Made by a program: the position numbers and the translations under genes. 64,000 nucleotides of DNA from Hippophae tibetana (lineage: Eukaryota > Streptophyta > Magnoliopsida > Rosales > Elaeagnaceae): NCBI GenBank assembly GCA_037013495.1, contig JAZDXN010000029.1, forward strand, positions 5,778,501 through 5,842,500, read 5' to 3'. The notes beneath the pieces were generated by a model, which saw only the letters and a program-made list of their open reading frames with translations, had not been told where the DNA came from and searched no databases. Positions 21,566 through 32,103 of the stretch are shown piece by piece (position 1 is the stretch's first letter; the number at the start of each line of letters is the position of its first letter).

Positions 21566-21780
21566 GTCCCTTGCTTTCTTTGAAGTCGTTGCTTTGGCGA
21601 TTTTTCATAAATTAACTTTTCAATTGCTTGATGGATTTGATAAAGAGTCGTATTGTCTTTCTTTCCCTTCTCTTTCAAGTCATTTTTTTGAGCTGTAGAT
21701 AATTTATCTTCATTTGCAAGTTCTTCATAATCTTCTTTTACAATGCTCGATAACTCAAGAGACTTGAGCAACACCTTCAT
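21566..21780 (-). pseudogene. Copia element 2 gag N-terminal part
   Basis: The frame starts MKVLLKSLELSSIVKEDYEE and continues TLYQIHQAIEKLIYEK, the conserved N-terminal region of plant copia gag (DUF4219/UBN2 type). It is cut at 21566 by the LTR insertion; residues read beyond that point belong to the LTR. The true start may lie slightly upstream. Confidence 0.75.
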
Positions 21781-21861
21781 TGTTTGGATTCAATAATCAA
21801 ACTCTTCCCTATCAAAAAGGGGCATGAAAGAAACAAAGTATTTGAGATATTGGTTTCCATA

Positions 21862-21874
21862 GGCTCTGATACCA
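21862..21874 (-). other. Primer-binding site of copia element 2
   Basis: Reads TGGTATCAGAGCC on the minus strand, complementary to initiator tRNA-Met. It lies between the gag start (21780) and the LTR remnant. Confidence 0.75.
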
Positions 21875-21877
21875 ATT

Positions 21878-22120
21878 TATTAAATAAATTAAGGGAGATA
21901 TAAATAATTAAAGAAGAGGTTTTAAAGATATTTTATAAATATAACTCTATTTTTCTACTTATAATATGAGTGATGAACATGGGTATTTATAACTGAGTAA
22001 GTAGGTTCTACATAATTCTACCAGCTTGTTTTAATTAATTATTCTAGATATTATCCACTAATTTTAATTGGAGACCAAAGCTATCCTTTTAATTATAACC
22101 AAACAATTTTACTTGCTTAT
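21878..22120 (-). mobile_element. Part of 5' LTR of copia element 2
   Basis: About 240 bp directly outside the primer-binding site, AT-rich, with a TATA-like stretch near 21950. It is cut at 22120 by the Sirevirus-like element; the remaining U3 should lie beyond 29912, where I could not delimit it. Confidence 0.5.
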
Positions 22121-23587
22121 TGAAAGTTTATAAATTATGGACCTAATTAACCTAGAAGGGGTGAATAGGTTATTTTTAATTTTTACCAATTTATAACTTA
22201 ATAACCTAAATAAAGTAGTCAGACATGCAATCATGTGTAAGAATAAAGTACAGAAATAAAATAATAATACACGATATTTATAGGAAAATCACCGGTCCAC
22301 TAGATCGCCTAACTTTCCACTACGAAAATAAAATTTTCAAATACAAACTCGATCTCATGGTACCCTTCCTAAGATACTGCCCTAATATACTTTACTTACG
22401 AGGCCCTGCTCTATTTTCACAGTTTCTAATGTTAGCGTGAGTGGCTTCCAGACCAACATTCTAATAAGTTTCTTGCTAACCAGATCGTTCACAAATCAAT
22501 TACAAAACGGGTTAGCACAAAAACAAACACAAGTGCCCGTGTGTGTTCTACAACGGATTTAATAATGAATAATCTTAACTAGATGATTCAAAACATATGT
22601 CACTTAAATCAAATCAACTAAAAAATTCTAGAGTAAAATGATTAAACCCAAGTTCACTAAAAATAGCTTATTTAAAATTTAATAATGAAATCAAATAATC
22701 ATGATTGTTCATACAATTATTAGATTTAAATAACCCAAATCTTAATAATAAAATAAGCTATATGAATATGAATAATTAAATTAATAATTATAAAAATACA
22801 ATTCAAATCAAAACATTACCTTTATTCAATTTTATACTAAGAAAATATTATTTCCCTACCTTTGACGAACTGCACTAAAAGTAAGTACCCTATCGAATAG
22901 CCTTGATCTGCACTATTGGTTTATAAAATCTCATGGATCACCTAATGATTAATATCCCTTGTTCAAATGCCCTCTGATCAAAGTTTACCCTTTTCCATTA
23001 TACCTTTTCCTAATTACTCAAATGAATCCCACTGACCTCATTGATTCAAACTTTGACTTATTGTATAAATACAAGCATTAAACCTTAATAGCCATCCACT
23101 TTTTCTTTAGCCTTTCATACGATCAATACATATTTTCATAACAGTTTTCAACTTTACTATTTGGCCGCGAGTTTTTCTTTTTCCTCAACAGTTCGGCTCT
23201 CTTTTCAAATTATTTCACCAGACACTTATACCCCAACCCTATATATAATGATAACCTAATAGCATTAGGATTATAATATTTTGGACTTCATTATTCAAGG
23301 TCCATTCAAAACCTTAATAAAAATATGTTTTTATCACATCTTAAAAATATTAAGACACATAAAAAAAATTTAAACACTAAACATAATTTCAAATTTATGA
23401 ACATGTACTATTAAATATATAAATGTAATCCTATGTGTAATGGTTATCAAGGATATACCTGAAGAAAAATTATCTAGAACTTAAGCATTTATTTGGCTTT
23501 TCTTGATAGACTTGATAGCAGGCCTAAAAACAAATTTATAGGTAAATATTTTATCCACGAAAATAGCCAACACTCATAGACCTTACA
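22121..23587 (-). repeat. 3' LTR of the Sirevirus-like element
   Basis: 1467 bp, alignable with 28426-29912 over its whole length with scattered substitutions and indels. On the minus strand it begins TGTAAGG (23587) and ends CTTTCA (22121). Confidence 0.85.
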
Positions 23588-23608
23588 AACTCCCTTTTTT
23601 CCCATTTT
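23588..23608 (-). other. Polypurine tract of the Sirevirus-like element
   Basis: Minus strand reads AATGGGAAAAAAGGGAGTT directly before the LTR start at 23587, a classic plus-strand primer. Confidence 0.75.
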
Positions 23609-24467
23609 CGTGTGACAAAACCCCTCACTTACTACATGACTCTTCTAAAAATAAGATAAAAACACAATGATGTCTCAAACTCTATAGTGGAACTATCCTA
23701 TGGTCTGGTGAATCTATCTTCGCTGCAACTTGACAAGCTTGTAAATAACTGAAAAGACATAGGAAAAGCAAACAACAACTTGGCTTGAAAGCCTCATTAT
23801 ACATTAGTTCAGTTTACATAAAAACAATCAAAGTGTAAAGAATAATCATGTAATGCGCATATTAATAAAGCTTAATTAAAATATGTGCTTGATAACTGTA
23901 TTTTATATAGTTATTTTCAGCTATTTTATTAATTATAATTGCTATGTTCTTAATGTTTTTAGTTAATTTTAGTATAATAAATTAGTATTTACTGTTTTTT
24001 ATATATTTTAAGAAAATTAAATAATTTGTATCGAAAAACGTAATTAATTGCAAATTTATGTCTAAAAATATAATTTCAAATAATAGAGTTCTTAATTACA
24101 ATTTATAAAAGTCAAAAATATAATTTAAATTAAAATAGGGCTTAATTTTAATTATTAAAAGTTTAAAAATTTAATTTAAATTAGAAAGGGCTAAACTGTA
24201 ATTAAAGAAAGTTGAAAATGTAATTTGAATTAAATTTGTAGGCCAAAATGCAATTAATTAAAGTTTATTTTTCTGCGCAGGTGAGAAGAATCCACGCGCC
24301 ATACAACACGCGCGAAACGTGGACCATCCGATCAAAGAAGCAATGGCTGAGATTCGCGCGTCCTTATCATACCCGACCAAAGCGAGTCGGTGCAGATCTT
24401 ATTTTTCACGCGGCTCAGTGCCCGAGTGGGGCCCACCTACCGCGTAGGCCATCGTGCAGGTGGGACC

Positions 24468-24797
24468 CACGTGTTTGACGCATCCAGCCGCTGTCCCCCA
24501 CGTTACGCGCACCTCTGATCTCTGCGTACAACCGGATCTTCAGCCAATCAAATGATGCCACGTGTCCGACTTAATCCTTACCTCGAATCAGAAAATGCCA
24601 CGTGTCCCACTCTATTTTCAGCCAATCATGTGATGACACGTGGCATGTTACGATGAGCGCGAAAGCGCAGGATCAAGCCCGTGTTGTAGCCGTTGTCTCC
24701 CGTGCGACAATCCATCGTGCGCCCGTTTCCCGCAGCCAATGAAATGCTACCACGTGTCCGCATTAAATCCTTTCAATGAATCAGGCGCTGACACGTG
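24468..24797 (+). promoter_or_regulatory. Array of CACGTG (ABRE/G-box) and CCAAT motifs in LTR U3
   Basis: CACGTG occurs at 24468, 24559, 24599, 24637, 24751 and 24792. Five of the six read CCACGTGTC or its complement GACACGTGG, the ABRE consensus bound by plant bZIP factors. CCAAT occurs at 24544, 24622 and 24736, each 15-17 bp upstream of a CACGTG. The array ends about 180 bp before the TATA box. Confidence 0.7.
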
Positions 24798-24979
24798 GCA
24801 TGTACTTTGAATTAAAAAAAAAATCAGAAACGGCTCTGCTTGTCTCACGCGTGGATTATAATAATGTTTTCGATATCGAATTTCGATACACATCGATTTT
24901 AGTTTCGATACAAATTTTTACGCATTTTTATAAAAAAATAAAATAAAAAATGTAATATTTTAGATGTATTATTTTTAGC

Positions 24980-24987
24980 TATAAATA
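24980..24987 (+). promoter_or_regulatory. LTR TATA box (Tat-type LTR)
   Basis: TATAAATA in the context TTAGCTATAAATAGGAG, downstream of the CACGTG array. Confidence 0.65.
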
Positions 24988-25873
24988 GGAGATAGTATGA
25001 GAGAGTAAAAAAGTTTTTGGAAGTTTTGGAGAGTTTAGTTTTTCAGATTATTTTGTGTGTTCGGTTTTGGACTACAGAACACGTAGAAGCCATTTTTTGG
25101 CTTTTGTTGTGTTCTGTGTGTACCAAATAGTTGTTCTAATTGATGTTTTAATTTTCTTTCTTCTTCATCTAATTTTTCTGTATCTGTTGTAATTTTTATT
25201 TTTAATTTATGAAGTAATTTAATTTTTCTAGGGTTGCATTTGATCTAAACTTATGATGCTTTTATTTTAATTATTTTTGAACGCTTTATAAGACGTTTGA
25301 GTTGTTTATTCTATTTTGTGCTTAATGCTTTTGATTATTTACGAATTTTATCAAATGATCTGTGGCACAAAAATAAACTTGGAAGAGGAATTTTTGTGTA
25401 TATTGCTCATAGATAGAATGACATGTATGATGAAGGATAGGAATATACCCAAATTGTATGTGTGGCCATTTGAGAACTTAGAACGTAATGAATCTTGGTG
25501 AATTTAATTCTCATAGGAATATAGTGAATTAATTTAACGAGGTGTGTTTGTACGGAGCTCGAAAGAGATGTATGAATAAAATTAGAAGTTTTCGGTTGAC
25601 AAATTAAATGTACTAAAAAATATAAATCAAAAGAAAATAAAATGATTTGAATTGATTAATTTAGTGAAAAATTGCAATCCTAGATTTCTTTTATTTTGTT
25701 ATTAAACTCTTTTCTTAAATTTGTTACAATCAACGAGCGTTTTGAATAAAATCAGAGAGTGATAATTTTAGTACTCAACAAACTATAGTAACAAATCTCC
25801 ATGGGATCGATAACTTACTTATCAAATATTATTACTTGTGACCGTGTATGCTTGCACGTTTTTATGTTCTGCA

Positions 25874-26975
25874 AAACAGATAACAGTGCTCCCCCTATAT
25901 GCATAACAAAATAAAAACATGGAAGTAAAACACATTATTCTCTCCCCCCTTTTGACATACGAGAAGGACAAAACGTTAAACAAAGTAATAAAGCCAAACA
26001 CCTCCTAAAGATATAGCAATGTAAAATCAGAGCAATGCAAAAAGTGCAATGTGCTATAAACTCTCCCTAAGTTCTATGACTCTCTAACTTAGAACACATA
26101 ACCAATTGAGAACTCATTACTTTTTGACTCAAATTTTGATTATTTATCATATAAATAAACAAGTAGAGTAGAAGAAGTACACAAGAACACTTCACACGTA
26201 TAATGACATATTGACATTTACTTAAAAGCAGTGTATATGTTTAAACTCCACAAATATACCAATTAATTCATTTATGACCAATCAAGAAAGACTCAAAAGA
26301 AAAAAACTATCACTTATCATATAAAATTTTAATCGAGTCTTCAATCTCACAAAATAAAATATATTTACCAAAAGAGGACTTAAATTTTTTTATTTTTTTA
26401 TTTTATAAATGAGGTACAAATATTTTTTAACCTCTATTGGCTCTTTCTTTTTGTGCATTTCAAGTATAAGTTTTATAAGCAATTGCTTTTTGGATTATTA
26501 TTTTTTGCACGAGCCATAAACCTAGCATGATGAATTTCACACTAGTTGTGAGGCAGCTCTATCCACTCATTGCGGTAGCTTTACACATCACAGTAGGTAT
26601 CCCTCTCAATACTAGTTGCCTTCATACGGTAAAATTTTAGTAAGCAAACAATAGAATTCAACACAATTTTACAATCAAGATTAGTTGAAGTCTTAGAGTC
26701 TTTTTAGAAAATTCATAAACTTCAAGCATAACATATAAGTGTGTTTGTGAGTGTGTAAAAAGCTTATGTCAACATTGATCATCACATGCATAAGAATATG
26801 TGTGTGCATAAGTCAAAATTATAGAATAATTTAGACAATGAATGTCAAAATGAGTTGAGTCACTAAAAAAGAGGTTATGTATATGTAAGTATTAAATAAG
26901 TCCAATACCGTGTTGGCCAGATAAGGATTCTACTTCTATTCCTCTTCTTTTTGTTTTGGTAATAAAATTTGAAAT
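25874..26975 (-). other. 3' noncoding region of the Sirevirus-like element
   Basis: Noncoding stretch between RNase H and the inserted LTR. It carries C-rich strings (TGCTCCCCCTA at 25889, CTCCCCCCTTTT at 25943) that read as purine tracts on the coding strand. No env-like ORF is seen. Confidence 0.55.
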
Positions 26976-27230
26976 TCAATTTGGGGGAGAAATTCTCAAG
27001 GCACTCCTAAGATACTCAAATCTTTGAGTGTCTATGGCTTTGGTGAATATATCAACTAGTTGTCTCTCAGTGGGTACAAACTCAAGTGTCACTAATTTCT
27101 CTTGGCTAGAGTTATTTGTTTTGTAAACATTGATGATATCATTAAGTTTTGTTACTTCCACAAGCAATTTATCTCTCTTTTTCCTGACACCTAGACAATC
27201 GATGAATAATTTCTCATAATTTGATACATT
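26976..27230 (-). pseudogene. C-terminal RNase H fragment of the Sirevirus-like element
   Basis: Contains LEFVPTERQLVDIFTKAID, the conserved end of copia RNase H, followed by a stop after SPPN. The rest of pol is absent between here and the gag at 27.4 kb, so the deletion removed protease, integrase and reverse transcriptase. Confidence 0.8.
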
Positions 27231-27429
27231 AAACTTTCATAGTAAGAGAGAAGACTTTACTTCCTCATTTTCTTCATTCGAGTTAAAGTCGGAGTCATTG
27301 TGGTGTGTTTTGGCAATTACGATGAAGGCACAATAATTATTGTCATTATCTTCTGAGTTACTAGCATTCTCACTTTCTGTGTCACTGAGTGTAGCATTAA
27401 AGGCTTTTCCAAATTTCTTTTTATTGTTA

Positions 27430-28329
27430 GCACAATCTATAGAAATATGACCAAATCCCCCACATGTAAAGCATTGAGGACTAGTGGGCTTAATTTTCTT
27501 ACCATCAAGGCTAGGAGGTTTGATTTACCTTGACTTTCGGTCATTCGAACTACTGGATTGTCCCTTGTTGGATCAATTATTCTGTTGACCCTTCTTCTTC
27601 GTGAACTTCTTAAATTTTTGTGCTAACAAGACTAGTGACTCATCATTCATATCATCATCACTATCAGAGATGTCCTTTTTGGAGCTTTTGAATGCCACAT
27701 CCTTATTTTTCTTGGGTGGATCAAGAGAAAGCTCATAGGTTTGGATTGACCCGACAAGTTCATCAATATTTAGTGTGTCCATATTCTTGCTTTGCTCTAT
27801 CGCTGTAACTTTCATCTTGTAGTCTATTGTTAAGGAACTTAGGAGTTTGCATACTTTTATAGGTTGTGGAATTTTCTCACCAAGGTTAGAGCAAGCATTA
27901 GTGATATCACAAAAGCGAGCATAGAATTGACCAAAAGTGTCAGTGTTGCTCATTTTCATGGAATCAAACTGAGATGTTAGCAATCTCCATTTGTTTTTGT
28001 TTCACTTGGGAGGTTCCTTCATGAGCAAGAGCAAGTACATTCCATGAATCTTTAGCAGTCTCACAGTCAGAGATGCGACGAAACTCATCCATCGACACTA
28101 AAACAAATATTGAGCTCACACCTTTTTGGTTTGCCCCAATAAGGGTGTGTTCTTCAGTAGTCCAGTCTCTTCTTGGCTTTATGATTGTTACATCATCTTT
28201 CGTTATCGAAAGTGGTTCCCAACCATCAAGAATAACATCCCATAATTTTTTCATCTTGTCTGAGAAAGGCTTGCATGCAAGCCTTCCAATAAGGGTAATT
28301 AAACCCATCAAAGAGTGGGGGCCTAACAC
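27430..28329 (-). pseudogene. Gag of the Sirevirus-like element, frameshifted
   Basis: Two overlapping minus-strand frames cover copia gag: 28329-27964 (DVILDGWEP, RDWTTEEH, ISDCETAKDSWNVL) and 27983-27573 (FGQFYARFCDITNACSNLGE, KFTKKKGQQ). A frameshift near 27970 separates them. Further downstream, near 27475-27435, a CCHC knuckle is readable (CFTCGGFGHISIDC). The gene starts about 80 bp inside the primer-binding site, so the leader is short. Confidence 0.8.
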
Positions 28330-28411
28330 ATGACCCGCTTTTTTTTCATTTGGTTCATAAGTAAGAGTGTATGTCTCTAAGGATCAATCTAACTAAGTGT
28401 TTCTAGTGTCG

Positions 28412-28423
28412 GCTCTGATACCA
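28412..28423 (-). other. Primer-binding site of the Sirevirus-like element
   Basis: TGGTATCAGAGC on the minus strand, complementary to initiator tRNA-Met, two bases from the LTR end at 28426. Confidence 0.85.
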
Positions 28424-28425
28424 AT

Positions 28426-29574
28426 TGAAAGTTTATAAATTATAGACCTAATTAACCTAGAAATGAGTTATTTTTAAGTTTTACCAATTTATAACTTAAT
28501 AACCTAAACAAAGCGGTCAGACATGTAATCATGTGTAAGAATAAAATGCAGAAATAAAATAATAACACATGATATTTTTAGTTGGAAATAACCTAGGCTA
28601 CAACTATGACCTAAAAGGAAAACCACCAGTCTATCGAACCACCTAACTTTTCACTATAAAAATCAAATGTTTAAGTACAAACTCGATCTTATGCTACCCT
28701 CCCTAGGATACTGCCCCAATGTACTTTACTTACAAGATCTTGCTCAATTTTAACAGTTTCTAATGTTAGCATAAGAGACTTTCAAACCAACGTTCCAATA
28801 AACTCCCTATAATCAGATCGTTCAAAATCAACTGCAAAATGGGTTAGCACAAAAAAAACATAAGTGTCTGTGTGTATTCTAACGGATTTAATAATGATTA
28901 ATCTTAACTAGATTATTCAAAATATATGTCACTTAAATCAAATTAATTAAGAAATTTTAAAGCAAAAAGATTAAGCCCAAGTTAACTAAAAATAACTTAT
29001 TTGAAATTTAATGATTAAATCAAATAATAATGATTGCTTATACAATTATTAGATTTAAATATCCAAAATCTTAATAATAAAATAAATTATATGAATATTA
29101 GTAATTAAATTAATAAATATAAAAATACAATTCAAATCAAAACATTACCTTTATTCAATTTCATAGTAAGAAAATATCCTTTCGCCCTGCCTTTGACGAA
29201 CTGCACTAAAGGTAAGTACCCTGTTGAATAGCCTTGATCTGCACTATTGGTTTATAAAATCTCATGGATCACGTAATGATTAATATCGCTTGTTGAAATG
29301 CCCTCTGATTGTTGAAATGCCCTCTGATCAAAGTTTTCCATTATCTCTTTGCCTAATTACTCAAATGAATCCCACTTACCTCCTTGATTCAAACTTTGAA
29401 TTACTGTATAAATACAAGAATTAAACTTTAATAGCCACCCACTTTTAGCCTCTCATACGATCAATACATATTTTCATATATAGCAGTTTTCGACTTTACT
29501 ATTCGGCCGCCAGTTTTTCTTTTTTCTTAACAGTTTGACTCTCTTTTCAAATTATTTTACCACACAATTTTACC

Positions 29575-29610
<36 letters not shown>

Positions 29611-29912
29611 GATAACCTACTATCATTAAGATAAATATTTAGGACTTCATTATTCAAATTTCATTCAAAACTTTAATAAAATATTTTTTTTATCACATCT
29701 TAAAAATATTAAGACATATAAAAAAAATATGTAAGCACCAAACATAATTTTAAATTTATAAAAATATGTAATCTTATGTGTCAGTTGTTATCAAGGATAT
29801 ACATGAAGTACAATTTGTTCGGTTTTTCTTGATAGACTTGATAGCAAGCATAAAATCAAATTTACAGGTAAATATTTTGTCCACGAAAATAATAACACTC
29901 ATAGTCTTTACA
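28426..29912 (-). repeat. 5' LTR of the Sirevirus-like element
   Basis: 1487 bp, the partner of 22121-23587. It contains a (TA)n run at about 29578-29606 that the other copy lacks, and a local duplication of GAAATGCCCTCTGAT near 29300. Confidence 0.85.
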
Positions 29913-30428
29913 ATTACCAAGTACTAATCTTAGTCACATTTTTTTTTGTCCTCCAAGTTTATCTAGATATTATTTTTTATACACTATTCTAGAGCTTTTA
30001 AGAAAGAATTTAAATGTGTAGAATATTTTAGTAACTTAGATAAAATTTGGTTTAGTTCTCTAATATTCACTACTATACGCATACATTTTGATTGTATTTA
30101 TTTCTTTTTTTGCATACCTGTTTATCCTTTAAATGTCAACCATGTATTTTAAATTTATTGCATTTGATCATGCCACATCTTTAGGGAATGTTTCATTTTT
30201 GTATCAATCTTCACGGCTTTTCCAAACTTCCACAAATATAATGACATGATTCGTAGCTTTTTTCCCTAAAAAGTAATTTCCCATAATCTTTGGAGTTCAA
30301 AGCAATGTTATTTGCATGCACAGAAATAGGCAATTAATTTTCCAAGTACTCTTGAGTAGATTATTTTTTTTTTCTGCATTTAATGGTTGATGTCTCATCT
30401 GCTTGCATTCTCATCTGCCTTCCTGCAG
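29913..30428. other. Unassigned stretch; possible intron upstream of H-protein exon
   Basis: AT-rich, no ORF. The last 20 bases are pyrimidine-rich and end in CAG, a good splice acceptor for the exon at 30429. Part of the leftmost bases may be the U3 of copia element 2. Confidence 0.4.
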
Positions 30429-30561
30429 TTGTGAAGGATCTGAAGTATGCAGACTCTCATGAGTGGGTTAAGTTGATGGAAATTCAGAAACTGTTGGAAT
30501 AACTGATCATGCTCAAGATCATTTAGGTGATATCGTTTATGTTGAAATACCAAAAAAATAG
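30429..30561 (+). pseudogene. Glycine cleavage system H-protein exon remnant
   Basis: After a splice-acceptor-like CCTTCCTGCAG the frame reads VVKDLKYADSHEWVK and, after a frameshift, GITDHAQDHLGDIVYVE. These are the conserved N-terminal segments of the mature plant H-protein, the lipoyl carrier of mitochondrial glycine decarboxylase. The frame then ends in a run of A and TAG. The lipoyl-lysine region is not found downstream. The acceptor site indicates an intron-containing genomic copy, not a retro-copy. A possible piece of a later exon (LNRLMSS, after CACTTGCAG near 30778) is too short to be sure. It is broken and probably not functional. This is the only cellular-gene trace in the window. 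Confidence 0.8.
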
Positions 30562-32103
30562 CATTTTTTGTGAGCTATGTACTTTTACTAAAAGTAGGGA
30601 ATAAATTATGTTGAATTCAATATTGTGTAAATTGAATTATAATCATTTAGATTATTTATTATTGAATACTATTCAATTCAATCTTGTTTAATATTATTGA
30701 TGATGCATTTTTTATTATAAGTTATATGGGTATTATTTTATTTTTTTTGTAATTTCTTAGTCTCTTTTCACTTGCAGTAAGATTCTGAATCGCCTAATGT
30801 CTTCATGGAAAAATGGGGTGATTGAGACAAAATGCTTCATAAAAATTGGTTTGTTAATAAAGTTCATCATTCTTCTATTTCAATCATAAATTCGAATAAT
30901 ATCAATTACTATTAATAAAAAAACAACTTCATCTACTCTTTCATTTGGATTTGAAACTCAAATCTCATAACTTGCCAAACTGTAAAATTGATGAACATGT
31001 TATTAGGTTACCCAAGTTGGGGAAAACTCTTCTAGGTTAAAAGGGCATTTTGATACAACCAAATTTTGTAAAATCAATGTTACAAGAGCTTTGTTGACAA
31101 CGGGGTATCAATTAATATTGCTATGTTCTGAGACCAGATTGCATGAACTAGACAAAATTTAGAGCTAGCTATGAAAAAATTCAACGCCCAAATCATTTCA
31201 ATTCGAAAGGTTCAAGGATTATTTAGTATGATTGGTTGAGTCCCACAATTTTATATTGTCTGCAAATTAAGTGTAAATTTTTTTTTTTGTATATTAATAA
31301 CGCTTTATGAATTAAGTATAATTTTTATTGTTTGTTAAATTTGGTTTAAGTGCATAGTATAATTCTTTAAAGGATTTTTTATAATGATATGAAAATTGTT
31401 TCTATCATAGTCAAACATTAAAGCACTCATGGTACATCAATAAAGCATTTAAATTCATAAGATAACGCAAGCCTACAGATGGACTAACTGTTCAATCCGC
31501 TACTAGGGAACCCACATTTGCCTTTTTTGCTATCCAATTTGACATATTTGCACACTCTCAAATTTCCTAACCTACAAAATTTAATTAGTATCGAAATCTA
31601 TGATGGGATCGAATCTATCATCGCTGAGTCTAATTGAATATGTACCATTTAATGGCTCGCAATTGTGTTAATCAAATAACATATATCATTGCATATGCCT
31701 CATTATGTCTGCCAACCAACACACAAGTGGGTGTTTATGCTATCAAGCTTTCCCTCTTCTCGAAGAACCGCACCACACCCTCACTTATCATCATTGTTCA
31801 AAACTCAAAATTATGAGTACTATACAGGACAATAATATCATGAGAATCGTGATCCACATCTTCCAAACTCTACTACATCTCTAGACTAAACAACAAACAA
31901 GAAAACTTGGAAGGAAAAAAACCTGCACAACAAGCAATCACTGTGATAGAGATTAGTCCATCATGCTCTCCATGTCTCCATGCATTAAGAGCAACATATC
32001 TTCTCCAACTTTCCAGTGATGCAGGTTCCCATTGCAATGCAAAAAATTTAAAAGCTCCGAACGATGCAACATTCTTATCTAGGATCTACTACTACTCTTC
32101 GAG
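30562..32103. other. Unassigned AT-rich region
   Basis: No gene supported. The first 300 bp may be intron and exon debris of the H-protein locus. Short open frames at 31634-31816 and 31907-32107 show no domain. Confidence 0.4.

Larger units (their letters stand above)
23884..25873 (+). mobile_element. Probable solo LTR of a Tat-type gypsy element
   Basis: A block of about 1990 bp, starting TGTGCTTG and ending near TTCTGCA, splits the 3' untranslated part of the Sirevirus-like element. The flanks AAATA and AAACA may be a decayed 5-bp target duplication. It contains a GC-rich U3 with six CACGTG boxes, a TATA box at 24980, a T-rich leader, and near its end the ATGGGATCGATAACTTACTT-type string common in Tat/Athila LTRs. 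No internal coding region is present. An open frame at 24248-24478 lies in the GC-rich part and has no recognisable domain. Confidence 0.65.
22121..29912 (-). mobile_element. Sirevirus-like (SIRE/Maximus) copia element, internally deleted
   Basis: Two direct LTRs (22121-23587 and 28426-29912), a primer-binding site next to the right LTR and a purine tract next to the left one define a complete element on the minus strand. The interior has gag and the very end of RNase H; integrase and reverse transcriptase are missing. A Tat-type LTR (23884-25873) is inserted near the 3' end. The gag sequence and the C-rich strings near 25.9 kb fit Sireviruses. The 5-bp flanks do not match clearly (CTTAT left, ATTAC right). 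Confidence 0.85.

Noticed and set aside
24248-24478. 76-codon ORF in GC-rich sequence
   Set aside because: Located in the U3 of a solo-like LTR, no domain, GC-rich composition.
30770-30840. Possible last exon of the H-protein gene
   Set aside because: Only about seven matching residues after a CAG; not enough to annotate as an exon, so kept only as a remark.
31060-31140. String resembling a gypsy protease (DNGVSIN)
   Set aside because: Needs a frameshift, has no neighbouring gag or RT in a consistent order, and is too short to support.
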